A stretch of DNA of 64,000 nt from JABDQZ01 sp050049775 (GTDB lineage: Bacteria > Pseudomonadota > Gammaproteobacteria > Chromatiales > Chromatiaceae), in NCBI GenBank assembly GCA_050049775.1, contig JASFVP010000006.1:1-64000 (forward strand), read 5' to 3'. The translations under genes and the position numbers were made by a program. Positions 26,430 to 35,137 of this stretch are shown piece after piece; within the stretch, counting starts at the first letter, position 1; each line of letters opens with the position of its first letter. The notes under the pieces were generated by a model. The model saw nothing but the letters and a program-made list of their open reading frames with translations. It had not been told where the DNA came from and made no database searches.

Positions 26430-26885
26430 TTATTTTGCAGCAGGTGCAGCCGGAGCGGCAGGCGCTACCGGAGCTGGTCCAACCGGTGGATAGTACGGAT
26501 AACCATAGCCGCCATAATAAGGCTGGTTGTAGCCATAACCGCTACCACTGCCATACCAGTTGCCGCGGCCGTCATAGCCGCCATAGTTGCGTGCATCCAT
26601 GCGGGTATTGCCGCGGCCGCTACCGCTGAAGCTCATGTTGAAATCACCGGATGCATCACCAGCACCGGAGCCATCACCCCAACCTGAGCCATAACCGGAG
26701 CCATCACCCCAGCCAGAGCCATAACCGTCGCCCCAGCCGCGACCCCAGCCACTGTTGTTGTACGGGCCGCCGTAATAATTGTTACCCCAACCTGGGCCGC
26801 CCCACCATGCCTGAGCAGAAGACATTGAGACCGCAGCGGCGCCAGCGATGGCGGCTACCCCCAGAAATTTGGAAATCTTGGACAT
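26430..26885 (-). CDS. Sulfur-globule-protein-like secreted Gly/Tyr/Asn/Trp-rich protein
   Basis: The 151-residue protein starts with a Sec signal peptide (MSKISKFLGVAAIAGAAAVS..., cleavage near AQA at residues 25-27). The mature chain is extremely rich in Gly, with repeated GWGDG and GSGYGSGWGDG units, then GGYDGRGNWYGSG and tyrosine-proline runs, and a PAAPAAPAAK tail. This composition matches envelope proteins of sulfur globules in purple and colourless sulfur bacteria, including the WWGGP start of the mature chain. The identity as a sulfur-globule protein is inference from composition; a structural Gly-rich cell-surface protein is the alternative. A GGAGGA ribosome site and its own terminator show a single-gene unit. 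Confidence 0.65.
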   Translation of the reverse strand: MSKISKFLGVAAIAGAAAVSMSSAQAWWGGPGWGNNYYGGPYNNSGWGRGWGDGYGSGWGDGSGYGSGWGDGSGAGDASGDFNMSFSGSGRGNTRMDARNYGGYDGRGNWYGSGSGYGYNQPYYGGYGYPYYPPVGPAPVAPAAPAAPAAK

Positions 26886-26948
26886 GTTTATCCTCCGATA
26901 GAAATTGGGCTTGACTTGCTGAAATCAGCACTCAGTCACTCGAAATAA

Positions 26949-26960
26949 TGAGAATTCTCA
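26949..26960. promoter_or_regulatory. Palindrome TGAGAATTCTCA in the putative promoter of the sulfur-globule-like gene
   Basis: A perfect 12-bp palindrome is embedded in a longer imperfect AT-rich dyad (AATAATGAGAATTCTCAATAATT). On the minus strand it lies between a possible -35 TTGCTA and a possible -10 CATTAT, about 65 bases before the gene at 26885. The left half resembles a Fur half-site, but the spacing is not canonical. It is a candidate repressor operator. Confidence 0.4.
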
Positions 26961-27121
26961 ATAATTCATAGCAATTCAACTATAGACGAGAAATTCCAGC
27001 ATGGAAACAAAATTACGTGATCGCGAAAATTGCGAATATTTCCGAGATTTATTTGTGACGGCCGGTCTCATCTGGTACCGTTTACATCCGTCTTGTCTGC
27101 TTTCTGACGGTTCATAATTTC

Positions 27122-28771
27122 ATGGCAAAATTCATCTTTATTACCGGTGGTGTGGTTTCTTCTCTGGGGAAAGGCATTGCCTCGGCTTCGCTCGGTGCGC
27201 TGCTGGAAGCTCGCGGGCTGAAAGTCACCATGGTCAAGCTCGATCCCTATATTAATGTCGATCCCGGCACCATGAGTCCGTTTCAGCACGGCGAGGTGTT
27301 CGTCACCAACGACGGCGCCGAAACCGACCTGGATCTGGGCCACTACGAGCGCTTCATCCGCACCACCATGGGGAAGAGCAACAATTTCACCACCGGCCAG
27401 ATTTATGAAAGCGTGATCCGCAAGGAACGTCGGGGCGACTATCTCGGCGGTACTGTGCAGGTCATTCCGCACATTACCGACGAAATCAAGCGCAGCATTT
27501 ATCTGGGTGCCGATGATGCCGACATCGCCATGATCGAGATTGGCGGCACCGTGGGTGACATTGAATCGCTGCCTTTTCTGGAGGCGATCCGCCAGCTCGG
27601 CGTCGAGCTGGGCCATAGCAATGCCTTGTTCATGCACCTGACGCTGGTGCCTTACATCCATACCTCCGGCGAGATCAAGACCAAACCGACACAGCACTCG
27701 GTCAAGGAATTACGCTCCATCGGTATCCAGCCGGATATCCTGTTGTGCCGTGCGGCCGAAGAGCTGCCCGAGAACGAGCGCAAGAAAATCGCCCTGTTTA
27801 CCAATGTGCCGGAAAAAGCCGTGATTTCCGCGGTCGATGCCGATTGTATTTACCGCATACCGGCGCTGCTGCATGAACAGGCGCTCGACCAGATTGTGGT
27901 TGAGCAGTTCCAGCTGGACGTGCCACCGGCCGACCTGACCGAATGGAACCGCGTGCTCGATGGCCTGATGAATACGCAATACAGCATCAACATTGCCATG
28001 GTCGGCAAATACGTCGATCTGACCGAGTCGTACAAATCACTTAACGAGGCATTGTCGCATGCCGGCATCCAGACGCATGCCAAGGTGAACATTCATTACA
28101 TCGACTCGGTGCAGATCGAAGAGGAAGGCACAGCCTGTCTGCAAGACATGGATGCGATTCTGGTACCGGGTGGTTTCGGCAATCGCGGCATTGAAGGCAA
28201 GATCGCTGCCGTACAATACGCGCGCGAAAACCGGGTGCCGTATCTCGGCATCTGTCTCGGCATGCAGGTGGCAGTAATTGAATTTGCGCGGAATGTCGTT
28301 GGTTTACAGGGTGCGCACAGCACCGAATTTGACACCACCACCGAACATCCGGTGATTGCGCTGATTTCCGAATGGCATGACGCTGACGGTTCCACCCAGA
28401 CACGTGATGAAAAGTCCGACCTCGGTGGCACCATGCGACTGGGCGGTCAGGAATGCCAGCTGGTGCACGGCAGCAAGGCGCACGCAGCCTACCAGAAAGA
28501 CGTGATTACCGAACGCCACCGTCACCGTTATGAGTTCAACAATAACTACCGTGAGCAATTGCAGGCAAATGGTCTGGTGCTGTCCGGCCTGTCAATTGAT
28601 GGCAAGCTGGTCGAAATTGTCGAAGTCGCCGAACATCCCTGGTTTGTCGCCTGCCAGTTTCACCCGGAATTCACCTCGACGCCACGCGACGGCCATCCGC
28701 TGTTTACCGGCTTTGTCCGTTCGGCCGTGGAACATTCAACCAAACACACCCGTGAGGTGGCCACTGCATGA
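27122..28771 (+). CDS. pyrG: CTP synthase
   Basis: PyrG makes CTP from UTP, ATP and glutamine. The 549-residue protein has the N-terminal synthase domain (FITGGVVSSLGKGIASASLG P-loop region) and a C-terminal glutaminase domain with Cys378 in GICLGMQ, His514 and Glu516 (FHPEF). It begins the pyrG-kdsA-eno-ftsB-ispD run, with kdsA overlapping its end by 4 bp. Only a weak ribosome site is visible upstream. Confidence 0.98.
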   Translation: MAKFIFITGGVVSSLGKGIASASLGALLEARGLKVTMVKLDPYINVDPGTMSPFQHGEVFVTNDGAETDLDLGHYERFIRTTMGKSNNFTTGQIYESVIRKERRGDYLGGTVQVIPHITDEIKRSIYLGADDADIAMIEIGGTVGDIESLPFLEAIRQLGVELGHSNALFMHLTLVPYIHTSGEIKTKPTQHSVKELRSIGIQPDILLCRAAEELPENERKKIALFTNVPEKAVISAVDADCIYRIPALLHEQALDQIVVEQFQLDVPPADLTEWNRVLDGLMNTQYSINIAMVGKYVDLTESYKSLNEALSHAGIQTHAKVNIHYIDSVQIEEEGTACLQDMDAILVPGGFGNRGIEGKIAAVQYARENRVPYLGICLGMQVAVIEFARNVVGLQGAHSTEFDTTTEHPVIALISEWHDADGSTQTRDEKSDLGGTMRLGGQECQLVHGSKAHAAYQKDVITERHRHRYEFNNNYREQLQANGLVLSGLSIDGKLVEIVEVAEHPWFVACQFHPEFTSTPRDGHPLFTGFVRSAVEHSTKHTREVATA

Positions 28772-29601
28772 AGCTGTGCCATTTTGAAGCCGGCCTGGAT
28801 CAGTCTATTTTCCTGATTGCCGGTACTTGCGTGATCGAATCAGAACAACTGGCACTGGATACCGCCGGTACACTGAAGGAAATTACCGATGAACTCGGTA
28901 TACCCTTTATCTACAAGTCCTCGTTTGACAAGGCCAACCGTTCGTCGCACGAATCGCATCGCGGTCCCGGTCTTGATGAAGGACTCAAAATCCTGCAAAA
29001 GGTGAAAGACCAGATCGGCGTGCCGATTTTGACCGATGTGCATGAAGACACACCACTGGCCGAAGTCGCTGCGGTCGTGGATGTGTTGCAGACGCCGGCA
29101 TTTTTATGTCGCCAGACCAACTTCATTCTCAAGGTGGCGTCACAAGGCAAGCCGGTGAACATCAAAAAAGGCCAGTTTCTGGCGCCCTGGGACATGGCCA
29201 ATGTGGTAAACAAGGCCAAATCCACCGGCAACGAGCAGATTATGGTGTGCGAACGCGGCGTGTCTTTTGGTTACAACAACCTGGTTTCCGATATGCGCTC
29301 ACTGGCGGTGATGCGCGACACAAACTGCCCGGTGGTATTTGATGCGACCCACTCGGTGCAATTGCCTGGCGGTCAGGGCAGCAGCTCCGGCGGCCAGCGA
29401 GAACACGTGTCGGTGCTGGCGCGTGCCGCCACGGCGGTTGGCATCGCCGGCCTGTTTATGGAAACCCACCCCGATCCCGAATGTGCGCTCAGCGACGGTC
29501 CCAATTCCTGGCCGCTGGGCAAAATGAAACAACTGTTGCAGACACTGGTCGATATCGATCGTACCGTCAAACAGGCTGGCTTCATTGAGACCGATTTATA
29601 A
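28768..29601 (+). CDS. kdsA: 2-dehydro-3-deoxyphosphooctonate aldolase (KDO-8-phosphate synthase)
   Basis: KdsA condenses phosphoenolpyruvate with arabinose 5-phosphate to make KDO-8-phosphate for lipopolysaccharide. The 277-residue protein contains the family motifs IAGTCVIESE, YKSSFDKANR, LTDVHE and VVFDATHSVQ. It overlaps pyrG (ATGA), so the two are translated together, and eno follows after 32 bp. Its substrate PEP is the product of enolase, which makes the pairing chemically sensible. Confidence 0.97.
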   Translation: MKLCHFEAGLDQSIFLIAGTCVIESEQLALDTAGTLKEITDELGIPFIYKSSFDKANRSSHESHRGPGLDEGLKILQKVKDQIGVPILTDVHEDTPLAEVAAVVDVLQTPAFLCRQTNFILKVASQGKPVNIKKGQFLAPWDMANVVNKAKSTGNEQIMVCERGVSFGYNNLVSDMRSLAVMRDTNCPVVFDATHSVQLPGGQGSSSGGQREHVSVLARAATAVGIAGLFMETHPDPECALSDGPNSWPLGKMKQLLQTLVDIDRTVKQAGFIETDL

Positions 29602-29633
29602 AATAACCCAACAAAATTTTTAACGGAGATACT

Positions 29634-30914
29634 ATGTCTGAAATCGTCGATATCCGTGCGCGCGAGATTCTTGACTCGCGTGGCAATCCGACTGTCGAAG
29701 CCGATGTGATCACAGCCGATGGCGCTATTGGTCGTGCCGTGGCGCCTTCCGGTGCCTCTACCGGTTCGCGCGAAGCGCTGGAGCTGCGCGATGGTGATAA
29801 AAGCCGTTTCCTCGGCAAAGGTGTGCTCAAGGCGGTCAATAACGTCAACACCGAAATTCGCGACAGCCTGCTTGGTCAGGACGTCAATGCCCAGGCTGAC
29901 ATCGATCAGATCATGATCAAGCTGGATGGAACCGACAACAAATCGCGCCTCGGCGCTAATGCCACGCTGGCGGTTTCACTGGCGGCGGCCCATGCGGCGG
30001 CACAGGAAAAAGCCATGCCGCTGTATCAATCGCTGGGCAATGGCAAATACCGTTTGCCGGTACCGATGATGAACATCATCAACGGTGGCGAGCATGCCGA
30101 CAACAGTGTCGATATCCAGGAGTTCATGATTCTGCCGGTGGCTGCACCTTCGGTACGAGAAGCCATTCGTTACGGCGCCGAAGTGTTTCACGCGCTTAAA
30201 TCCGTGCTGGGCAGCAAAGGCCTGGCGACCACCGTCGGTGATGAAGGCGGTTTCGCGCCAAATCTAAGTTCCAACGAGGAAGCCATCGAAGTGATCCTGG
30301 CGGCGATTGAAAAAGCCGGTTTTACCGCAGGCAAGGATATTTATCTCGGCCTGGATGCCGCCAGTTCCGAATTTTACAAAGACGGCAAGTACACCCTGGC
30401 ATCGGAAGGCAAAAGCTTCGACTCGGCCGGTTTCACCGATTATCTGAGCCACTGGGTCGACCAGTACCCGATCATCACCATCGAAGACGGTCTCGATGAA
30501 GGCGACTGGGATGGCTGGAAGCTGATGACCGAAAAACTCGGCAGCCGCATCCAGCTGGTTGGCGACGACCTGTTTGTCACCAATACCAAAATCCTCAAGG
30601 AAGGCATCGACAAGGGCATTGCCAACTCAATCCTGATCAAGTTCAACCAGATCGGCACACTGACCGAAACCATCGAGGCCATCAAGATGGCACAGGATGC
30701 CAATTACAGTGCCGTGGTGTCGCATCGTTCCGGTGAAACCGAAGACACCACCATTGCTGACCTGGTGGTGGCGACCAACACCGGCCAGATCAAAACCGGT
30801 TCTCTGTCTCGTTCTGACCGTGTCGCCAAGTACAACCAGCTGATGCGTATCGAAGATCAGCTGGGCACCGACGCCAGCTATGCCGGTTTTTCCGCTTTCC
30901 CGGGACTGAAGTGA
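29634..30914 (+). CDS. eno: Enolase (phosphopyruvate hydratase)
   Basis: Enolase interconverts 2-phosphoglycerate and PEP and is also part of the RNA degradosome in related bacteria. The 426-residue length is standard. Motifs include the DSRGNPTVE start, GDEGGFAP with the catalytic Glu, SILIKFNQIGT with the catalytic Lys, and SHRSGETED. An ACGGAG ribosome site precedes the ATG. It is followed directly by ftsB, as in most gammaproteobacteria. Confidence 0.98.
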   Translation: MSEIVDIRAREILDSRGNPTVEADVITADGAIGRAVAPSGASTGSREALELRDGDKSRFLGKGVLKAVNNVNTEIRDSLLGQDVNAQADIDQIMIKLDGTDNKSRLGANATLAVSLAAAHAAAQEKAMPLYQSLGNGKYRLPVPMMNIINGGEHADNSVDIQEFMILPVAAPSVREAIRYGAEVFHALKSVLGSKGLATTVGDEGGFAPNLSSNEEAIEVILAAIEKAGFTAGKDIYLGLDAASSEFYKDGKYTLASEGKSFDSAGFTDYLSHWVDQYPIITIEDGLDEGDWDGWKLMTEKLGSRIQLVGDDLFVTNTKILKEGIDKGIANSILIKFNQIGTLTETIEAIKMAQDANYSAVVSHRSGETEDTTIADLVVATNTGQIKTGSLSRSDRVAKYNQLMRIEDQLGTDASYAGFSAFPGLK

Positions 30915-30922
30915 GTGTCTGA

Positions 30923-31216
30923 TTGCGGCTGCTGATTGTCATACTGATTGTTCTGTTTGTCGCACTGCAATATCGCCTCTGGATCGGGGAAGGCAGCGTC
31001 GCGGAAGTCAAAACCTTGCGACAGCAGATCGCTGAACAAAAGGCCGAACTGCAAAAAATGCGACAGGCCAATATTGCGCTCAGGGCTGAAGTCGAGGACC
31101 TCAAACAGGGTCTGGAAGTGATTGAAGAACGCGCACGTTCGGAGCTTGGCATGATTCGCAACGGCGAAGTCTATTTCCAGATCGTAGAGCCGGAAAACGG
31201 CACCTCCAATGACTGA
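30923..31216 (+). CDS. ftsB: Cell division protein FtsB
   Basis: FtsB is a small bitopic divisome protein that forms a complex with FtsL and FtsQ. The 97-residue protein has an N-terminal membrane helix (residues 2-18), a periplasmic coiled coil (about 22-65), and the conserved ERARSELGMIRNGEVYF motif. The start must be TTG at 30923, since an in-frame TGA is directly before it; a GAAGTGAG lies just upstream. It lies 8 bp after eno and overlaps ispD by 8 bp. Confidence 0.94.
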   Translation: MRLLIVILIVLFVALQYRLWIGEGSVAEVKTLRQQIAEQKAELQKMRQANIALRAEVEDLKQGLEVIEERARSELGMIRNGEVYFQIVEPENGTSND

Positions 31217-31928
31217 GGTAGTGGAAAACCAGCCGCGTTACTGGGCCGTGATTCCGGCCGCCGGTATCGGTTCCAGGATGGCGGCCGACAAGCCCAAGCA
31301 GTATCTGCAGATCAATGGCATCAGTATTCTCGACCACACCCTGAGTCGCTTCCTGTCGCATGATGCCATTGCCGGCGTCTACGTGGCGTTGGCTGACAAC
31401 GACAGCTGCTGGCCGGATTCACAATATGCCAATGATCCCAGGGTGCATCGCGTCAGTGGCGGTGCTGAACGTTGTCTGTCGGTCTTGAACGCACTGGATG
31501 CCCTTAACGTTGCTGGCAGTGCCGACGACATGGTGCTGGTGCATGACGCCGCGCGGCCGTGCATTACTCATGACGACATCAATCGCTTGATTGCCGATGT
31601 CAGCACCTCCGAGCACGGTGGCTTGCTGGCCTTGCCGATGACCGACACGGTCAAACTCAGCGATGCGGATTTGCGCGTGGTCGAGACCGTTGATCGCAGT
31701 ATCCTGTGGCGCGCCATGACGCCGCAGTTGTTTCGCATGGCGGTGTTACGTCAGGCCTTGCAACAGGCGGTCGCTGCCGACCGGTTGGTGACCGATGAAG
31801 CCAGCGCTATGGAAATGGCCGGCTTTAAACCCATGTTGGTGGAAGGCCGCGCCGACAACATCAAAATCACACATCCAGATGATCTTGCACTGGCGCAATT
31901 TTATTTGTCCCGCCAGAAAGCTGGCTAA
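31209..31928 (+). CDS. ispD: 2-C-methyl-D-erythritol 4-phosphate cytidylyltransferase
   Basis: IspD transfers CMP to MEP in the non-mevalonate isoprenoid pathway. The 239-residue protein has the nucleotide-binding start AVIPAAGIGSRMAADKPKQYL and the conserved VLVHDAARPC and TDEASAME motifs. The gene starts inside ftsB. The usual partner ispF lies 860 bp further on, separated by an inverted tatD. Confidence 0.97.
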   Translation: MTEVVENQPRYWAVIPAAGIGSRMAADKPKQYLQINGISILDHTLSRFLSHDAIAGVYVALADNDSCWPDSQYANDPRVHRVSGGAERCLSVLNALDALNVAGSADDMVLVHDAARPCITHDDINRLIADVSTSEHGGLLALPMTDTVKLSDADLRVVETVDRSILWRAMTPQLFRMAVLRQALQQAVAADRLVTDEASAMEMAGFKPMLVEGRADNIKITHPDDLALAQFYLSRQKAG

Positions 31929-31945
31929 TCAGGCCAGGTAGTTGA

Positions 31946-32746
31946 TTATTCTGCCAGCGGCAGGCGCAACACCTCGATGCTGTTGTGATAAATCTGTGCC
32001 GCGATTTGCTCAATGTTTTCTGGCCTGATATTGGCCAGTGTTTGTAATACCTCAGGCAGATATTCGGGGCTGTTTCGTTCGCCCTGATGTGACGCCACCG
32101 TCATGTCGGGCGCATCGGTCTCCAGCACCAGGGCATCCAGCGGCAGTGTCGTTGCGAGTTTGCGCAACTTGCTGGAACGCTCGAATGTGAGCATGCCGCC
32201 GAATCCCAGTTTGAAACCCAGATCAATGAACTGTTGCGCCTGCTGCAGGCTGCCGTTAAAGGCGTGCATGATGCCGCCCTGGTCAAAAGACACGGCCTTG
32301 ATCTGCTGCAGGATGGCATCCTGTGACTTGCGTGAATGGATGATTACCGGCAGTTGATGTTGTGTGGCAATTTCCAGTTGCTGACAAAACAGCGCTGTCT
32401 GTGCCGGTCGATCAGCATCCGGGATATAAAAGTCGAGGCCGATTTCGCCGACAGCAACGGCTTCGTGATTTGTCAGGTATTGGTCCAGCTTTTCCAGGTG
32501 TTGCGGCTTGTGTTCCTGCATGAACATCGGATGCAATCCGAGTGCGATATGTATCTCGTGGAATTGCTGTTGTACTGACAGCAGATGATCCCAGCCGGCA
32601 CAGGTCACGCCGGGCACCACAAACGCTGCAACGCCCTGTTCCCGGGCATGTCGGATGACCTGGTCGCGGTCCGGATCAAAAGCCGGCAGGTCAAGGTGGC
32701 AATGCGTGTCAATGATACGTGGATGCTGCATGTCGGACAGGCTCAC
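31946..32746 (-). CDS. TatD-family metal-dependent hydrolase
   Basis: TatD-type proteins are TIM-barrel metallohydrolases with DNase or deacylase activity. The 266-residue protein shows the metal ligands of the family: THCHLD (His15 and His17), GEIGLDF (Glu), HSRKSQD, HAFNGS and ETDAPD. It is encoded against the flanking ispD and ispF genes. Which paralogue (TatD, YcfH or YjjV) it represents cannot be settled by reading alone. An internal ATG at 32731 is a possible start. Confidence 0.9.
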   Translation of the reverse strand: MSLSDMQHPRIIDTHCHLDLPAFDPDRDQVIRHAREQGVAAFVVPGVTCAGWDHLLSVQQQFHEIHIALGLHPMFMQEHKPQHLEKLDQYLTNHEAVAVGEIGLDFYIPDADRPAQTALFCQQLEIATQHQLPVIIHSRKSQDAILQQIKAVSFDQGGIMHAFNGSLQQAQQFIDLGFKLGFGGMLTFERSSKLRKLATTLPLDALVLETDAPDMTVASHQGERNSPEYLPEVLQTLANIRPENIEQIAAQIYHNSIEVLRLPLAE

Positions 32747-32787
32747 ATGGTATGATGCGTCGTCTTGATTGTTACAGGTAGATTAGC

Positions 32788-33258
32788 ATGCGAATAGGGC
32801 AGGGATACGATGCACATCAGTTTGAAGCCGGGCGTCAACTGGTTCTGGGCGGCGTGGCCATCGAGCATGAATTTGGCCTGAAAGCGCATTCCGACGGCGA
32901 TGTCATGATTCATGCCCTGTGCGATGCCTTGCTGGGCGCGGCCGGCCTCGGCGACATCGGCCGGCATTTCCCAGATAGCTCGGATGACTACAAAAACATC
33001 GACAGTCGCGTGTTGTTGCGCCATGTCGTAGCGCTGCTGCGGCAGCAGAATTTCCGTGTGCACAACGCCGATGTCACCATCGTGGCGCAGGCGCCAAAGC
33101 TGGCTGGTTACATTCAACAGATGTGTGCCAATCTCGCCGCCGATCTGGAGGTTTCCATTTCGCAGGTCAATGTCAAGGCCACCACCACCGAACACATGGG
33201 ATTTGTCGGGCGTAAGGAAGGCATTGCCAGTTATGCGGTGGTGTTACTCAACGAATGA
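32788..33258 (+). CDS. ispF: 2-C-methyl-D-erythritol 2,4-cyclodiphosphate synthase
   Basis: IspF forms the cyclic diphosphate intermediate of the MEP isoprenoid pathway as a zinc-dependent trimer. The 156-residue protein has the zinc ligands Asp8, His10 (GYDAHQF) and His42 (DVMIHALCDALLG), and the C-terminal ATTTEHMGFVGR motif. It overlaps truD by 4 bp. It is divergent from tatD with a 41-bp gap. Confidence 0.98.
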   Translation: MRIGQGYDAHQFEAGRQLVLGGVAIEHEFGLKAHSDGDVMIHALCDALLGAAGLGDIGRHFPDSSDDYKNIDSRVLLRHVVALLRQQNFRVHNADVTIVAQAPKLAGYIQQMCANLAADLEVSISQVNVKATTTEHMGFVGRKEGIASYAVVLLNE

Positions 33259-34313
33259 CAGCAGTAACCAGTTCTGATCCGACGCTTGATTTGCCTTTTG
33301 CGTTCGGTGGTCCCTGTGTGCAGGGGCTGATACGCCAGCAAGCCGAAGATTTCCAGGTCGATGAAATTCCGGGTTTTACACCGGACGGCCAGGGGGATCA
33401 TGTTTATCTGACGATTCAGAAAAAACAGCTCAATACCAGTGATGTCTCGGCTATCCTGCGCGAGTTTTGCTCGGTGCCGTCACGCGATATCGGTTATGCC
33501 GGCATGAAAGATAAACACGCGGTCACGACACAGACCTTCTCGATCAACCTGGCGGGCAAGCCGGAGCCGGACTGGCAGCAGATTGAATCGGAGCAATTGC
33601 AAGTACTGCAGGTGTCACGGCATCGTCGCAAGCTTAAGCGTGGTGTGCTCAAGGGTAACCGGTTTCAGATTGTCGTGCGCAACCTGAGTGGCGATTTTGA
33701 TTTGCTGGAACAACGCCTGCAGCAAGTCAAACTACATGGTGTGCCAAATTATTTCGGCCCCCAGCGTTTTGGGCGCAACGGCCAGAATGTGGCAGATGCC
33801 AGGGCGTTGCTGACCGGGCAAATGCCCCGTGTGTCACGCAATCTGAAAAGTATTCTGTTATCCGCAGCACGTTCGCTGTTATTCAATGCCGTACTGGCCG
33901 AACGTGTACGACAAGGTAACTGGAACCAGTTGTTACCGGGCGAAGTGATTGCGCTGGATGGCACCCAGCGACACTTCATTCAGGAAATTGATAGCGAACT
34001 GCAGCAACGCTGCGCCGAATTGGATGTACATGGTTCGGGGCCGCTGTGCGGCTTGCCATCGCGTGCTGTCGAACCTCAGGCACAAGCGGCAAAAGTCGAA
34101 CAGGCGGTGTTGGCAAGTTACAGCGACTGGATTGATGGCTTGCAACAATTCGGCCTGGAATGGGCAAGGCGCCCATTGCGGCTCGCGGTCAGGGAGATGC
34201 ACTGGCAGCTTCAGGCAGATGAACAAATACTGCAACTTAACTTCAATCTGGCAGCCGGCGCTTTTGCCACCGCAGTGTTGCGGGAGTTTCTTGAGGTCGT
34301 GGAAAACGACTAG
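33255..34313 (+). CDS. truD: tRNA pseudouridine(13) synthase TruD
   Basis: TruD makes pseudouridine at position 13 of tRNA-Glu. The 352-residue protein has the catalytic Asp86 in GYAGMKDKHAVTTQ and the conserved NYFGPQRFG and KGNRF motifs. It is translationally coupled to ispF. In many relatives surE-pcm-nlpD-rpoS follow; here the next gene is a convergent DUF3581 gene that overlaps the truD stop by 4 bp. Confidence 0.96.
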   Translation: MTAVTSSDPTLDLPFAFGGPCVQGLIRQQAEDFQVDEIPGFTPDGQGDHVYLTIQKKQLNTSDVSAILREFCSVPSRDIGYAGMKDKHAVTTQTFSINLAGKPEPDWQQIESEQLQVLQVSRHRRKLKRGVLKGNRFQIVVRNLSGDFDLLEQRLQQVKLHGVPNYFGPQRFGRNGQNVADARALLTGQMPRVSRNLKSILLSAARSLLFNAVLAERVRQGNWNQLLPGEVIALDGTQRHFIQEIDSELQQRCAELDVHGSGPLCGLPSRAVEPQAQAAKVEQAVLASYSDWIDGLQQFGLEWARRPLRLAVREMHWQLQADEQILQLNFNLAAGAFATAVLREFLEVVEND

Positions 34314-35017
34314 AAGCTGAAGTTTCTTTTGTTGTTGCTGTAGGACTCGACCACCTGGTCGATTTGTGACTGGTCGAATTCGCGCAAGCCGCTGAGCACC
34401 AGTTTTTTCACACCGGTGCCAACCACATGCTCACCGCATTTGACCTGGAAGGTGACGGCGGCATCGCCGCGTTTGCCGTTGACTTCAAGGCTGCTGTCAT
34501 ACAGCTCCAGCACCGGGTCATGAATGTCCACTGAGTCGAGATCCACCGACATGCTTTCGTACATGACCAGCGGTCGTTGCGGATTGATCATGACGTTGTG
34601 ACTGGCCATGAGCGGCACCAGGATATGCGGGAAGGTCTGTCCCGAGAAAGCGACATAACCCTTGACGAATTTTTCGATCAGTTCAGCGTCATGCGAGACA
34701 TTGCCCCTGCGATCGACACGCAGGTATTCCTTGTTGTTGTCGTCGGTGATGCTGAAACTTTCGGCGTCTGTGTCCGGAAAATTAAGAGGTATGCTCTTGC
34801 CGACCATGCCGGTGAAGACGAAACACATTTTCTGGCTGAGACCGTATTTCGACAGCACCAGTGAGAACAACAAATCACCGGGTACGCAAAAACGTTTGGC
34901 GTCGGGGTCGTGAATCGGATTGAAGTCATCGGCGATTTTTTTGGCGAAGTTGCTGGCCTGCTCAGTCGAAATCAGAGTCCTGTTGTTGTCCAGCGAGTAA
35001 AATTTTTCCAAAAACAT
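34310..35017 (-). CDS. DUF3581 family protein, function unknown
   Basis: This protein of about 235 residues belongs to a family seen in gammaproteobacteria. The start at 35017 (MFLEKFYSLDNNR) matches the family N-terminus, although the frame stays open upstream to 35104. The FNPIHDPDAKRFCVPGDLLF segment near residues 28-47 recalls the Asp/His hydratase motif of MaoC-like hot-dog enzymes, so a hot-dog fold is possible. No signal peptide or membrane segment is visible. Its 3' end overlaps truD on the other strand. Confidence 0.75.
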   Translation of the reverse strand: MFLEKFYSLDNNRTLISTEQASNFAKKIADDFNPIHDPDAKRFCVPGDLLFSLVLSKYGLSQKMCFVFTGMVGKSIPLNFPDTDAESFSITDDNNKEYLRVDRRGNVSHDAELIEKFVKGYVAFSGQTFPHILVPLMASHNVMINPQRPLVMYESMSVDLDSVDIHDPVLELYDSSLEVNGKRGDAAVTFQVKCGEHVVGTGVKKLVLSGLREFDQSQIDQVVESYSNNKRNFSF

Positions 35018-35137
35018 AAGGATGTGGCCGATGATGAATAGATGACAATGGCGTCCGCGCCAACGCCAGATTCTAACTGATGCAATCGCCAATGATAAAC
35101 ACAATTGCGTGTTTAATGGCGGAAGTTCATCGCAAAA

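Noticed and set aside
26430..26500. PEP-CTERM substrate for the exosortase
   Set aside because: The Gly-rich protein ends in an Ala/Pro tail without a PEP motif, membrane helix and basic end, so it is not an exosortase substrate.
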